NCBI RefSeq assembly: GCF_018129385.1
Contig: NZ_JAFCLN010000006.1
Location: forward strand, 271,696 to 335,695
Direction: 5' to 3'
DNA: 64,000 nt
Source: Bradyrhizobium lablabi
Lineage (GTDB): Bacteria > Pseudomonadota > Alphaproteobacteria > Rhizobiales > Xanthobacteraceae
Under the pieces are notes generated by a model. That model searched no databases. It had not been told where the DNA came from and saw nothing but the letters and a program-made list of their open reading frames with translations. Positions within the stretch are counted from its first letter, which is position 1. Every line of letters starts with the position of its first letter. Shown one piece after another: positions 27,900-36,333 of this stretch. The position numbers were made by a program, and so were the translations under genes.

Positions 27900-29167
27900 T
27901 CAGCTACGCGCGCCAGAATTCGGAAGCCGAGCCGGAGACGGCCTCGCCGCCTGTCGCCGACGAGCACATCGCGCCATCGCCGCGGGTGTCCGTGCAGGCA
28001 TTTTGCGAGACAGTCGAGACCGCGGCTGCCGTGCAGTCGGCCGGCGAGGATCGCCGCCTCGGCAAGGCTCATCTGAAGATCCAGATGGGCGGCATGGCCG
28101 CCGCCATCGAGGCCTATCGCGCCGCGCCGACGCCGAACGTGATCATCCTGGAGGCCGAAGGCCGTGGCAACATTCTCGCAGGCCTCGACCAGCTTGCCAG
28201 CGTGTGCGACGCCGGCACCCGCGTGATCGTGATCGGCCGGATCAACGACGTGATGCTGTACCGCGAACTGGTGCGCCGAGGCGTCAGCGATTATGTGCTG
28301 GCGCCGGTCAACGCGATCGACGTGGTGCGTTCGGTCTGCAATCTGTTTTCCGCGCCTGAAGCCAAGGCGGTCGGCCGTATCATCGCCGTGGTCGGCGCCA
28401 AGGGCGGCGTCGGCGCCTCGACCATCGCGCACAACGTCGCCTGGGCGATTGCCCGGGATCTCGCGCTCGATTCCGTGGTCGCCGATCTCGACCTCGCGTT
28501 CGGCACCGCCGGCCTCGACTACAACCAGGACCCGGCGCAGGGCATCGCGGATGCCGTGTTCTCTCCGGATCGCATCGATACCGCTTTCGTCGACCGCCTG
28601 CTGTCGAAATGCACCGATCATCTCAGCCTGCTGGCGGCGCCGGCGACGCTCGACCGGGTCTATGATTTCGGCGCCGACGCCTTCGATTCGATCTTCGATA
28701 CGCTGCGCACCACGATGCCCTGCATCGTGCTCGACGTGCCGCATCAATGGTCGGGCTGGACCAGACGCGCCCTGGTCGCCGCGGACGATATTTTGATCGT
28801 CGCCGCTCCCGATCTGGCGAGCCTGCGTAACACCAAGAACCTGGTCGACCTGTTGAAGGGGCAGCGCCCGAACGACCGCGCGCCGCTCTATTGCCTGAAC
28901 CAGGTCGGCATCCCGAAACGGCCGGAGATCGCCGCCGCCGAATTCGCCAAGGCGATCGAGAGCCAGCCGATCGCAACCATCCCGTTCGACCCGCAGATAT
29001 TCGGCGCCGCCGCCAATAACGGCCAGATGATCGCGGAAATCTCCGCCAATCATCGCACCACCGAGATGTTCCTACAGATCGCGCAGCGGCTGACCGGCCG
29101 CGGCGAGACCAAGAGGCCGAAAGGTTCGTTCCTGTCACCCCTGATCGAGAAGCTGCGGGGCAAGTAG
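27896..29167 (+). CDS. cpaE: Tad pilus localisation ATPase CpaE/TadZ
   Basis: 423 residues: a receiver-like N-terminal domain (about 60-150) without a full set of phosphorylation residues, then a ParA/MinD-like domain with deviant Walker A VGAKGGVGAST and an LDVPH motif in the Walker B region. It marks the pole and recruits the other Tad proteins. The ATG at 27896 overlaps the cpaD stop. Confidence 0.94.
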   Translation: MISYARQNSEAEPETASPPVADEHIAPSPRVSVQAFCETVETAAAVQSAGEDRRLGKAHLKIQMGGMAAAIEAYRAAPTPNVIILEAEGRGNILAGLDQLASVCDAGTRVIVIGRINDVMLYRELVRRGVSDYVLAPVNAIDVVRSVCNLFSAPEAKAVGRIIAVVGAKGGVGASTIAHNVAWAIARDLALDSVVADLDLAFGTAGLDYNQDPAQGIADAVFSPDRIDTAFVDRLLSKCTDHLSLLAAPATLDRVYDFGADAFDSIFDTLRTTMPCIVLDVPHQWSGWTRRALVAADDILIVAAPDLASLRNTKNLVDLLKGQRPNDRAPLYCLNQVGIPKRPEIAAAEFAKAIESQPIATIPFDPQIFGAAANNGQMIAEISANHRTTEMFLQIAQRLTGRGETKRPKGSFLSPLIEKLRGK

Positions 29168-29188
29168 TCGCCCGCATGGAGTGCCGTC

Positions 29189-30655
29189 GTGTTTGGTAAG
29201 CGTAGCGGAACAGATACGGATCCACGGTCGGCAAAGCCGGCCGCTGCCATGCCGGCGGCCTCGCCCGGCATGGCGCCTTCGCGCGAGGTTGCCCCGGCGG
29301 TCGCCTCCCCGTCCATCTCGCCGGTCAAATCAGCGCCGCCGCCGGCGCCCGTGATCGAAACCCGGCGTTCGGACAATTATTACCAGGTCAAGGCGACGAT
29401 CTTCGGCGCCCTGATCGAGGCGATCGACCTTGCCCAGCTCGCAAAACTCGACAGCGAGTCGGCGCGCGAGGAAATCCGCGACATCGTCAACGAGATCATC
29501 GCGATCAAGAACATCGTGATGTCGATCGCCGAGCAGGAAGAGCTGCTCGACGACATCTGCAACGACGTGCTCGGCTACGGCCCGCTGGAGCCGCTGCTGT
29601 CCCGCGACGACATCGCCGACATCATGGTCAACGGCGCCGGCACCGTCTACATCGAAGTCGCCGGCAAGATCCAGCGCACCGGCATCCGCTTCCGCGACAA
29701 CCAGCAACTGCTCAACATCTGCCAGCGCATCGTCAGCCAGGTCGGCCGCCGCGTCGACGAATCTTCGCCGATCTGCGACGCGCGCCTTGCCGACGGCTCG
29801 CGCGTCAACGCGATCGTTCCGCCGCTGGCGATCGACGGCCCCGCGCTCACCATCCGAAAATTCAAGAAGGACAAGCTGACGCTCGAGCAGTTGGTCAAGT
29901 TCGGCGCGATCACGCCCGAAGGCGCCGAGATCCTCCAGATCATCGGCCGCGTCCGCTGCAACGTGCTGATCTCCGGCGGTACCGGCTCCGGCAAGACCAC
30001 GCTGCTGAACTGCCTGACCAACTATATCGAGCACGACGAGCGCATCATCACCTGCGAAGACGCCGCCGAGCTTCAATTGCAGCAGCCGCACGTGGTGCGG
30101 CTGGAAACGCGGCCGCCCAACATCGAAGGCGAAGGTCAGGTCACCATGCGCGAGCTGGTGCGCAACTGCCTGCGTATGCGCCCCGAACGCATCATCGTCG
30201 GCGAAGTCCGCGGACCGGAGGCATTCGACCTGCTACAGGCGATGAATACCGGCCACGACGGCTCGATGGGCACGCTGCACGCCAACAATCCGCGCGAAGC
30301 GCTGTCGCGCTGCGAATCCATGATCACGATGGGCGGCTTCTCGCTGCCGTCGCGCACCATCCGCGAGATGATCTGCGCCTCGATCGACGTCATCATTCAG
30401 GCCGCGCGCCTGCGCGACGGCTCCCGCCGCATCACCCACATCACCGAGGTGATCGGCATGGAAGGCGACACCATCATCACCCAGGACATCTTCCTGTACG
30501 ACATCGTCGGCGAGGACGCCAACGGCAAGATCATCGGCCGCCACCGCTCCACCGGCATCGGCCGGCCGAAATTCTGGGAACGCGCGCGCTACTACAATGA
30601 GGAAAAGCGCCTCGGCGCGGCGCTCGACGCGTCCGAAGTCAAGGCCGAGACATAA
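29189..30655 (+). CDS. cpaF: Tad pilus assembly ATPase CpaF/TadA
   Basis: 488 residues from GTG. A Pro/Ala-rich N-terminal 60 residues, then a GspE-like secretion ATPase with Walker A SGGTGSGKTTLLN, an Asp box (TCEDAAELQL), Walker B (ERIIVGEVRG) and a His box (GSMGTLHANNP). It powers assembly of the Flp pilus through TadB and TadC. It is 14 bases from tadB. Confidence 0.97.
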   Translation: MFGKRSGTDTDPRSAKPAAAMPAASPGMAPSREVAPAVASPSISPVKSAPPPAPVIETRRSDNYYQVKATIFGALIEAIDLAQLAKLDSESAREEIRDIVNEIIAIKNIVMSIAEQEELLDDICNDVLGYGPLEPLLSRDDIADIMVNGAGTVYIEVAGKIQRTGIRFRDNQQLLNICQRIVSQVGRRVDESSPICDARLADGSRVNAIVPPLAIDGPALTIRKFKKDKLTLEQLVKFGAITPEGAEILQIIGRVRCNVLISGGTGSGKTTLLNCLTNYIEHDERIITCEDAAELQLQQPHVVRLETRPPNIEGEGQVTMRELVRNCLRMRPERIIVGEVRGPEAFDLLQAMNTGHDGSMGTLHANNPREALSRCESMITMGGFSLPSRTIREMICASIDVIIQAARLRDGSRRITHITEVIGMEGDTIITQDIFLYDIVGEDANGKIIGRHRSTGIGRPKFWERARYYNEEKRLGAALDASEVKAET

Positions 30656-30669
30656 GGGGCGAGATCAAC

Positions 30670-31926
30670 ATGCAGACGCTCGCATTGGCCTTTCTCGCCG
30701 CCGTCGCCGTCGGCGGCATAGCCTGGGTGTTCATCTATCCGCTGCTGTCGGGAGAGAAGCAGGCGGAAGCCCGGCGCGTCGCTGTCGCAAAACCCGAGCC
30801 GCCGGCGCGGCGGGCCGAGGCGAAGAACCAGCGCTCGCGCCGCGAGCAGGTCGAAGGTTCGCTGCGCGAGCTCGAGGCACGAGCCGCCAAGGACTCCAAG
30901 GTCTCGCTGGAAACCCGTCTCACCCAGGCGGGACTGAGCTGGTCGCCGCAGAAGTTCATGGTCATTTCCGCGATCCTGGGCGCCATCGCGTTCGCGGCGG
31001 CGCTCGTGCCGGCGCTGACCAAAATTACATCTTCCGGGACCGCTCCGGTCATGGTGGATGCCGAATCGACCCGAAAATCCATCGAGCTCGCCCCCGGCGG
31101 CGCGCTCGTAATCGACATGCGCCGCGAAGTCAGGAGCGTTCGGACGGACCATGCGAAAATTGCCAACGTAAGCCTGCGTTCGGGACAGCAAATCTACGTC
31201 ACGGCCGTGGGCGAGGGCAAAACCTCCATCGTGGCGGTCGGCCCCTCGGGTCAGACCGTGGCAACCTACGATATCTTCATCGCCTCCGGGTCGCTGTTTG
31301 GCAGCGTCCTCGCGGCAATCGGCATGGCCTTCGCCGCAGGCTTCGGCTTGCCGCGCTGGCTCCTGAAATTCCTGAAGAAGCGCCGGGAAGAAGCCTTCCT
31401 GAAGGCCCTGCCGGACGCCGTCGACGTCATCGTACGCGGCATCAAGGCCGGTCTGCCGCTGTTCGAATCCATCAAGGTGGTCGCCAACGAGGCGCCCGAG
31501 CCGCTGCGCAGCGAGTTCATCGCGATCATCGAGACCCAGGCGGTCGGCATGCCGCTCGGCGATGCCTGCGCGCGTCTCTATGAACGGATGCCGGTGCCGG
31601 AGGCGAATTTCTTCGGCATCGTGATTGCGATCCAGCAAAAATCCGGCGGCAACCTCTCCGAAGCGCTCGGCAACCTCTCGAAAGTGCTGCGCGATCGCAA
31701 GAAGATGAAAGAGAAGATCCAGGCGATGTCGATGGAAGCCAAGGCTTCCGCCGGCATCATCGGCGCGCTGCCGCCGATCGTCATGGTGCTCGTCTATCTC
31801 ACCACGCCCGACTACATCTCGCTGCTGTGGACCCACCCAACCGGCCAGCTCATGCTGGTCGGCTGCGTCATCTGGATGTCGATCGGCGTCATGGTGATGA
31901 AGAAAATGATCAACTTCGACTTCTGA
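30670..31926 (+). CDS. tadB: Tad inner-membrane platform protein TadB with inserted secretin-N0-like domain
   Basis: 418 residues against about 320 normally. Layout: membrane helix at 5-25, cytoplasmic linker to 95, second helix about 96-116, an extra segment at 117-207, third helix about 207-226, the T2SSF domain (LPDAVDVIVRGIKAGLPLFE onward) and two C-terminal helices. The extra segment contains GGALVIDMRREVRSVRTDHA, then KIANVSLRSGQQIYVTAVGE and GQTVATYDIFI, which aligns with residues 63-122 of CpaC in this window. The insertion is in frame and lies in the loop predicted to face the periplasm. It forms the platform with TadC for the CpaF motor. Confidence 0.93.
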   Translation: MQTLALAFLAAVAVGGIAWVFIYPLLSGEKQAEARRVAVAKPEPPARRAEAKNQRSRREQVEGSLRELEARAAKDSKVSLETRLTQAGLSWSPQKFMVISAILGAIAFAAALVPALTKITSSGTAPVMVDAESTRKSIELAPGGALVIDMRREVRSVRTDHAKIANVSLRSGQQIYVTAVGEGKTSIVAVGPSGQTVATYDIFIASGSLFGSVLAAIGMAFAAGFGLPRWLLKFLKKRREEAFLKALPDAVDVIVRGIKAGLPLFESIKVVANEAPEPLRSEFIAIIETQAVGMPLGDACARLYERMPVPEANFFGIVIAIQQKSGGNLSEALGNLSKVLRDRKKMKEKIQAMSMEAKASAGIIGALPPIVMVLVYLTTPDYISLLWTHPTGQLMLVGCVIWMSIGVMVMKKMINFDF

Positions 31927-31935
31927 CGGTGCATC

Positions 31936-32910
31936 ATGGTTGATTTTCTTGTCGCCAAACTCCACGACATCCGCTTCATGACGATGCTGCTCGCCGCCAT
32001 CGCGGCGAGCCTGACCGCCTATACGCTGGTGATGCCGCTGTTCGCCGGCGAAAACCTCAACAAGCGAATGAAGGCGGTGGCGAGCGAGCGCGAACGGCTC
32101 CGCCAGCGCGAGCGCGAGCGGCTCGCCAAGAGCGAGAAGGTATCGCTGCGCCAGACGCCGAAGCAGTTGGTTTCCAAGGTGGTGGACGATTTCAACCTCA
32201 CCAAATGGCTGGCGCAGGAAGCCGCTCGCGACAAGCTGGTGATGGCGGGCTATCGCGGCCAGGCCCCCTACGTCACCTTCCTGTTCGCCCGCGCCGTCGC
32301 GCCGATCGTGCTGTTCATCGGCGCCATCCTTTATGTTTTCGTGATCTCCCATCTGGAGAAATCGCTGCCGATCAAGATCGGCATCTGCGTCGGCGCGGCC
32401 TATCTCGGGCTGCAGGCGCCGATGATTTTCCTGAAGAATGCGATCAGCAAGCGGCAGCTCCAGATCAAGCGCGCCTTCCCGGACGCGCTCGACCTGCTGC
32501 TGATCTGTATCGAGTCCGGCATGTCGGTCGAAGTCGCCTTCCGCAAGGTGGCGACCGAGATCGTCAAGCAATCGGTCGCGCTGTCGGAGGAATTTGCCCT
32601 GACCACCGCCGAGCTGTCCTATTTGCAGGACCGCAAGATGGCCTACGAGAATCTGGCGGCACGCACCGGACTCGAGGGCGTGAAATCGGTCTGTCTCGCC
32701 TTGATGCAGTCGGAACGCTACGGCACGCCGCTCGGCCAGAGTCTGCGCGTGATGGCGCAGGAAAACCGCGACATGCGCATGAACGAGGCCGAGAAGAAGG
32801 CGGCCGCCTTGCCGCCCAAGCTGACCGTGCCGATGATCCTGTTCTTCCTGCCGGTGCTGTTCGTCGTCATCCTCGGGCCGACCGGCATCAAGGTTGCGGA
32901 GATGCAGTGA
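31936..32910 (+). CDS. tadC: Tad inner-membrane platform protein TadC
   Basis: 324 residues. An N-terminal helix, a coiled, charged linker (RERLRQRERERLAKSEK), two central helices, the T2SSF domain (FPDALDLLLICIESGMSVE) and a C-terminal helix ending VAEMQ. It is the partner of TadB. It is nine bases after tadB. Its last 18 bases are duplicated just downstream. Confidence 0.95.
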   Translation: MVDFLVAKLHDIRFMTMLLAAIAASLTAYTLVMPLFAGENLNKRMKAVASERERLRQRERERLAKSEKVSLRQTPKQLVSKVVDDFNLTKWLAQEAARDKLVMAGYRGQAPYVTFLFARAVAPIVLFIGAILYVFVISHLEKSLPIKIGICVGAAYLGLQAPMIFLKNAISKRQLQIKRAFPDALDLLLICIESGMSVEVAFRKVATEIVKQSVALSEEFALTTAELSYLQDRKMAYENLAARTGLEGVKSVCLALMQSERYGTPLGQSLRVMAQENRDMRMNEAEKKAAALPPKLTVPMILFFLPVLFVVILGPTGIKVAEMQ

Positions 32911-32964
32911 GGCCTGGCGTCGGCGCCAGAGGCCGCAACCGTGGTCGCGGAGATGCAGTGAGGC
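32896..32964. repeat. 18-bp direct duplication of the tadC 3' end
   Basis: GCGGAGATGCAGTGAGGC occurs at 32896-32913, where it includes the tadC stop, and again at 32947-32964, an offset of 51 bases. It marks the left edge of the accessory segment between tadC and tadD. The rest of 32965-33199 holds no gene; a GTGTGCCTTGCTTGCGC-containing stretch resembles another intergenic repeat. Confidence 0.8.
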
Positions 32965-33199
32965 GGGCGTTGCCGACGAAAGCGGCGCGCCGGTATTCAT
33001 GTCAAACGAAGGTCCATTACCTGAGCGGCTGATCACGACTGGATGTGAGGCCGCGATCTCGCGGCATGATTTGCCCGAGCTTTTCCAGATTCGTTGTCCC
33101 TCTTCAAAAACAGAGGGCGCAGGGAATGCCGGGTGCGCGCTGCACCCGAGGTCTCGTGTGCCTTGCTTGCGCAAAAAGAATTGCACACGAGCATACAGG

Positions 33200-33888
33200 T
33201 GATAGGTGAGTGCGATGATCGGACCGACCGCCGGGACCGATGTCAGCAACCGCGCCTGTATGTCGGATCGCACCATCTTGCGCGTCTGCTTCTCGAAAGC
33301 CTTGAACTCCTTCAGCAGTACCTCGCGCACCGCGAGCAACGAATCGGCGATCGCATCGAGATGCGGGTGGTCTGAGACGAGTTGCCTGATCCGGCCGGCA
33401 AACTCCCGTTCCGTCGCCTTGCCGACTTTGAGACCGAAACCCCGCAGGATCCCGCGCAGGCTGTTCTCCGTGTCGCGAAGCTTCGATTGCACCAGTTTGC
33501 GCGCCGTCAGCGTCGCCCGCGTCTCTTGCGCGCTCAACGATTTGCAATGCACCGGCCGGAACCAGCCCAGCCGCATCAGTTGCGCGATCCCGCGCGCATC
33601 GTTGCGATCGGACTTTACCGGCATGGCCTTGAACGCATCGCGCACATGCCGTGTCTCCAGCAGTTCCACGGCAAGCCCGGCCGCCTTCATCGTCGCAAAC
33701 AGCCATTGCGACAGCGGCCCGGCCTCCAGCCCAATCCGATCAAGGCCGAAGCCAAGCGAACCCAACCAGGCGATCAACGGCTCCGGTTCGCTGATAACCT
33801 TGGCCTCGCGCAAAATCTTGCCGTTGGCGTCAACAACGCACACGCTCGAGCATTCCAATGATACGTCGATTCCGGCATAGTGGTGCAT
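33200..33888 (-). pseudogene. IS110-family transposase, 3'-truncated
   Basis: From the ATG at 33888, the first about 230 residues match an IS110 (DEDD) transposase: D8 in GIDVS, E55 in GLEAG, D94 and D97 in KSDRNDARG, and the start of the second domain, LLTSVPAVGPIIALTY. Homology then stops and the frame runs into repeat DNA, so the Transposase_20 part with its catalytic Ser (about 100 residues) is missing. The much longer open frame covering 30592-33948 is an accident of antisense tadB/tadC. It cannot encode an active transposase. Confidence 0.85.
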
Positions 33889-33962
33889 GGTCGTCTCTCC
33901 TCGATGCTTGGAGCGAGGCTCATCCCTCGATTCCGTAACACCATCCATGTGAGGGACGACCG

Positions 33963-34038
33963 CCCACCTTCCCAGCGAGCCACGCGAAGCGCGCCTACCA
34001 ACAGCGCCGTAGCGAGCGGGGCTCGCTGGGAAGGTGGG
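33963..34038. repeat. 19-bp inverted repeat beside the IS110 remnant
   Basis: CCCACCTTCCCAGCGAGCC (33963-33981) and its exact inverse at 34020-34038, with a 38-base loop. It lies 75 bases beyond the transposase start and may be part of the element end. The remainder of 33889-34172 holds no gene. Confidence 0.8.
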
Positions 34039-34172
34039 ACCAGGCGCCCGTTACCCCATCTACGGGCTGGCCACATTCCTCGTTCCACCGAGACGTGCGC
34101 GCGGGAATTTTCCCGGAAGATTGGGCTGGCGACATTGGGACGCAAGGCGAGTTCGGCGAGCGCAGCTAGACC

Positions 34173-34253
34173 GTAGGGCGGGTTAGCGGAGCGTAACCCG
34201 CCGAACCGTTGAAACAAAGATGGCGGATTACGCCTTCGGCTAATCCGCCCTAC
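34173..34253. repeat. GTAGGGCGGGTTA-family repeat, copy 1
   Basis: Two internal palindromes, GGCGGGTTA/TAACCCGCC and GGCGGATTA/TAATCCGCC, enclosed by GTAGGGCGG and CCGCCCTAC ends. A second copy is at 35836-35921. This copy supplies the last codons and stop of the PIN-domain frame. Confidence 0.85.
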
Positions 34254-34548
34254 GGGCTAGAGCAATAGAACGTTCGCCGTTGTCGTTACCCGGCGAAAGA
34301 CCCGTGACCGGCTGAGATATCCGAGCCGAGTTCGCGGTTATCCAGCCATCGATGAAGGCGTCTTTCGGGTACGGATTGGCTTGATTGACGCTTACAGTTG
34401 CCTCTCCCTTCACCGTATCGGTGATGACAAGCGTCGTATTCGGCCTCAATAACCCATTGAAAAGTCTTGTTGCGACATCGAGATTCCCATTCGATGCATT
34501 CCACAAATTGCCCAGAACGGTATTATCAACGAAAACAAAATTTGCCAT
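34240..34548 (-). CDS. PIN-domain-like protein, probably truncated
   Basis: 102 residues from ATG 34548. It has hallmarks of a PIN ribonuclease fold: an N-terminal acidic residue after a hydrophobic strand (FVFVDNTVL), a central Glu (DTVKGEATV) and a later NDNGERSIALA motif. The frame ends inside the repeat at 34173-34253, so the last acidic residue and final strand of a PIN domain are missing. It is 22 bases downstream of the unknown gene 34571-35233, in a toxin-antitoxin-like arrangement, but no antitoxin family is recognised. It may be non-functional. Confidence 0.5.
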   Translation of the reverse strand: MANFVFVDNTVLGNLWNASNGNLDVATRLFNGLLRPNTTLVITDTVKGEATVSVNQANPYPKDAFIDGWITANSARISQPVTGLSPGNDNGERSIALARRAD

Positions 34549-34570
34549 GTGATGACAATCCAATTGACGA

Positions 34571-35233
34571 TCAAGATTCCCCGTTAGGCGTCGGATGATA
34601 GATTTCGGAAAACTCGCTTTCGAAGCTATTTGGGATTAGAATTGTCCCTAACTTTACTCTCCGAACTACCTCGAAGCACAATTGCTGGAATGCGAGGAAG
34701 CTCAGGTCGAATGGATGCGCATTGCAATCACCAAACACGCTTTCCTTGAGCTTTCTAAAATCAATTAAGCTTCGACCATAGGCATCAATCGCTGCAAGCA
34801 GCCTCTTGTCCGCGAGAACTTTTCCAATATCTTCTTCGTCGAACTGCCGCCTGAACAAGTCGAGCACAACTTTCTTGACCTCAGGGCGGCGCAATTCCTC
34901 AAACATCAAGAAGTCCCTGGATGAGAAGAGCTTTACGGCTTCAGAGTCTTTGTGTCCTTTCTGGTCATAAGTTGCGCTCAGACTAGAGCGAAGAACGTCG
35001 GGCACTTTGATCCGACCATCCGAAATTCTCTCGGCGACTTCGTGCAGCAACCGGACGTAACCCAAGATTTCAAGCGTCTTTGGATAGTATGGCCTGGCTT
35101 CGACCGCGCGAACGATTGCTTCGCCGAGTGGGATTAGACCCAACGAATAGGCGTGGGCGGCGGCCAGAAAGCGAGGTCGAGCGGCAAAGCTCCTTAAGTC
35201 GGATTCGGTATAGAGCAATTCGGGCTCGGTCAT
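34571..35233 (-). CDS. Unknown protein, low-GC accessory gene
   Basis: 220 residues from MTEPELL. Predominantly helical and charged, no signal peptide or membrane helix, no recognised domain. Base composition is visibly lower in GC than all neighbours, suggesting transfer. It starts seven bases after the stop of the acyltransferase gene and is followed by the PIN-like gene, so the three may form one transcript. A link with the PIN protein is inference. Confidence 0.65.
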   Translation of the reverse strand: MTEPELLYTESDLRSFAARPRFLAAAHAYSLGLIPLGEAIVRAVEARPYYPKTLEILGYVRLLHEVAERISDGRIKVPDVLRSSLSATYDQKGHKDSEAVKLFSSRDFLMFEELRRPEVKKVVLDLFRRQFDEEDIGKVLADKRLLAAIDAYGRSLIDFRKLKESVFGDCNAHPFDLSFLAFQQLCFEVVRRVKLGTILIPNSFESEFSEIYHPTPNGES

Positions 35234-35240
35234 GTTGCAA

Positions 35241-35777
35241 TCACTTATCGAGTGTTGCTGGGATCGCGAACCCCACCTGCCCCCGCATCTCCGCCTCGCC
35301 CCCGAACGGCGCCACCACGTCCACAATCCGCATGTTCGCCCCGCTCTTCCATTCCACCGCGGTCAGCCTGACATCACCCGCATCGATTCGCTTCGCCACG
35401 ATGTCATCCGCCAGCGCCCACAGCGCGACGCCGACCGGCTGCTCGCCCTTGTAGAACAGGCGGAACTGCTTCAGGAGAATCGCCGGCATCACCAGCCATT
35501 CGAGATCGCCGAGCGCGAGCTGTTTGTGGCGCGGGCTTTGCGTCATCAGCCAGGTGATCTCGCCGAGCACCTGCGCCACCGTCTTCGGCGGCGGTTCGCC
35601 TTGGACTTGAGCCTGCGGCTGCGCCGCGGCGCTATTGGCCGCGTTCGGCGCTACGCCGAATTCCGCCAGCGCCGCCTTCAGCGCGGCTTCGCCGAGCGCG
35701 GGTTGTTCGGCGCGCTTGGCGGCCGCTGCCTTGTTCATCCGCTTCGTCCCCTTGGCGCTGTTCTTGCTGTCCGGCAT
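35241..35777 (-). CDS. HlyC-like toxin-activating lysine acyltransferase
   Basis: 178 residues from MPDSKNS, with GGAGAG seven bases upstream. Residues 1-60 are Ala/Gln-rich and disordered. The remainder matches the RTX toxin acyltransferase family: LGEITWLMTQSPRHKQLAL with the catalytic His of the SP-x-HK motif, LVMPAILLKQFRLFY, and the MRIVDVVAPFGGEAEM segment with the conserved Asp. The family transfers fatty acyl groups from acyl-ACP to lysines of RTX protoxins. No RTX toxin gene is present in the window, so the target is unknown. Confidence 0.8.
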   Translation of the reverse strand: MPDSKNSAKGTKRMNKAAAAKRAEQPALGEAALKAALAEFGVAPNAANSAAAQPQAQVQGEPPPKTVAQVLGEITWLMTQSPRHKQLALGDLEWLVMPAILLKQFRLFYKGEQPVGVALWALADDIVAKRIDAGDVRLTAVEWKSGANMRIVDVVAPFGGEAEMRGQVGFAIPATLDK

Positions 35778-35835
35778 CTGCTGCTCTCCGCTTGCACTTG
35801 CCGGATAGTAGAACCGCTTTCTCCATGCACGGATT

Positions 35836-35921
35836 GTAGGGCGGGTTAGGTGAAGCCGTAACCCGCCGAATGTTCGGGGTGAAAAAGATGGCGGATTACG
35901 CCTTCGGCTAATCCGCCCTAC
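35836..35921. repeat. GTAGGGCGGGTTA-family repeat, copy 2
   Basis: Same design as 34173-34253 and in the same orientation, so the two copies flank the acyltransferase, the unknown gene and the PIN gene. The rest of 35778-36333 has no gene: it holds this repeat, a GGGTCCCGGCTCTGCGTTGC/CTGGGACACGAG repeat-like stretch near 36130-36190 and the repeat at 36213-36310. Confidence 0.85.
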
Positions 35922-36212
35922 AGGCGGCACCGGCGAAAATTCCGCCGTGATGCTGCGCCGCTTGCGATCGCCCACCCCTGCGGATGCGAGCCTAGACAAG
36001 CGGGCGATGGCGGCGCAAGTGAAAAGTTGATGACATGCACCGGGACAGCTTTTGGGTGTTTCGCTTGGCACGGCAACGGCGATCACGCCAATCGAGCGGA
36101 ACAGGCGTGCACAACAACACTCATTTGTTGTGACGGGTCCCGGCTCTGCGTTGCACCGTCAGGAGACGCTGCAACGCGTCTGGGACACGAGCGCTATGTC
36201 AGCACACTGACC

Positions 36213-36310
36213 GTCATACTCGTGCGGGCGGGCGATCGAGTACGCCGCGGCTTCTCGGTTCTATCGCTGGCGTCTCTGGAATACTGGATCCCCGCTTTCG
36301 CGGGGATGAC
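36213..36310. repeat. GAATACTGGATC-family repeat, copy 2
   Basis: Begins GTCATACTCGTGCGGGCGGG, contains TGGAATACTGGATCCCCG and ends CGCGGGGATGAC. It lies between the accessory segment and tadD, past the tadD stop. Confidence 0.8.
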
Positions 36311-36333
36311 GGCCGAGGTTGCCTGGAGAGAGA

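Noticed and set aside
30592..33948. An 1118-codon minus-strand frame including the IS110 start
   Set aside because: Only residues 21 to about 250 are transposase-like. The rest is antisense to tadB and tadC, so only the truncated transposase was annotated.
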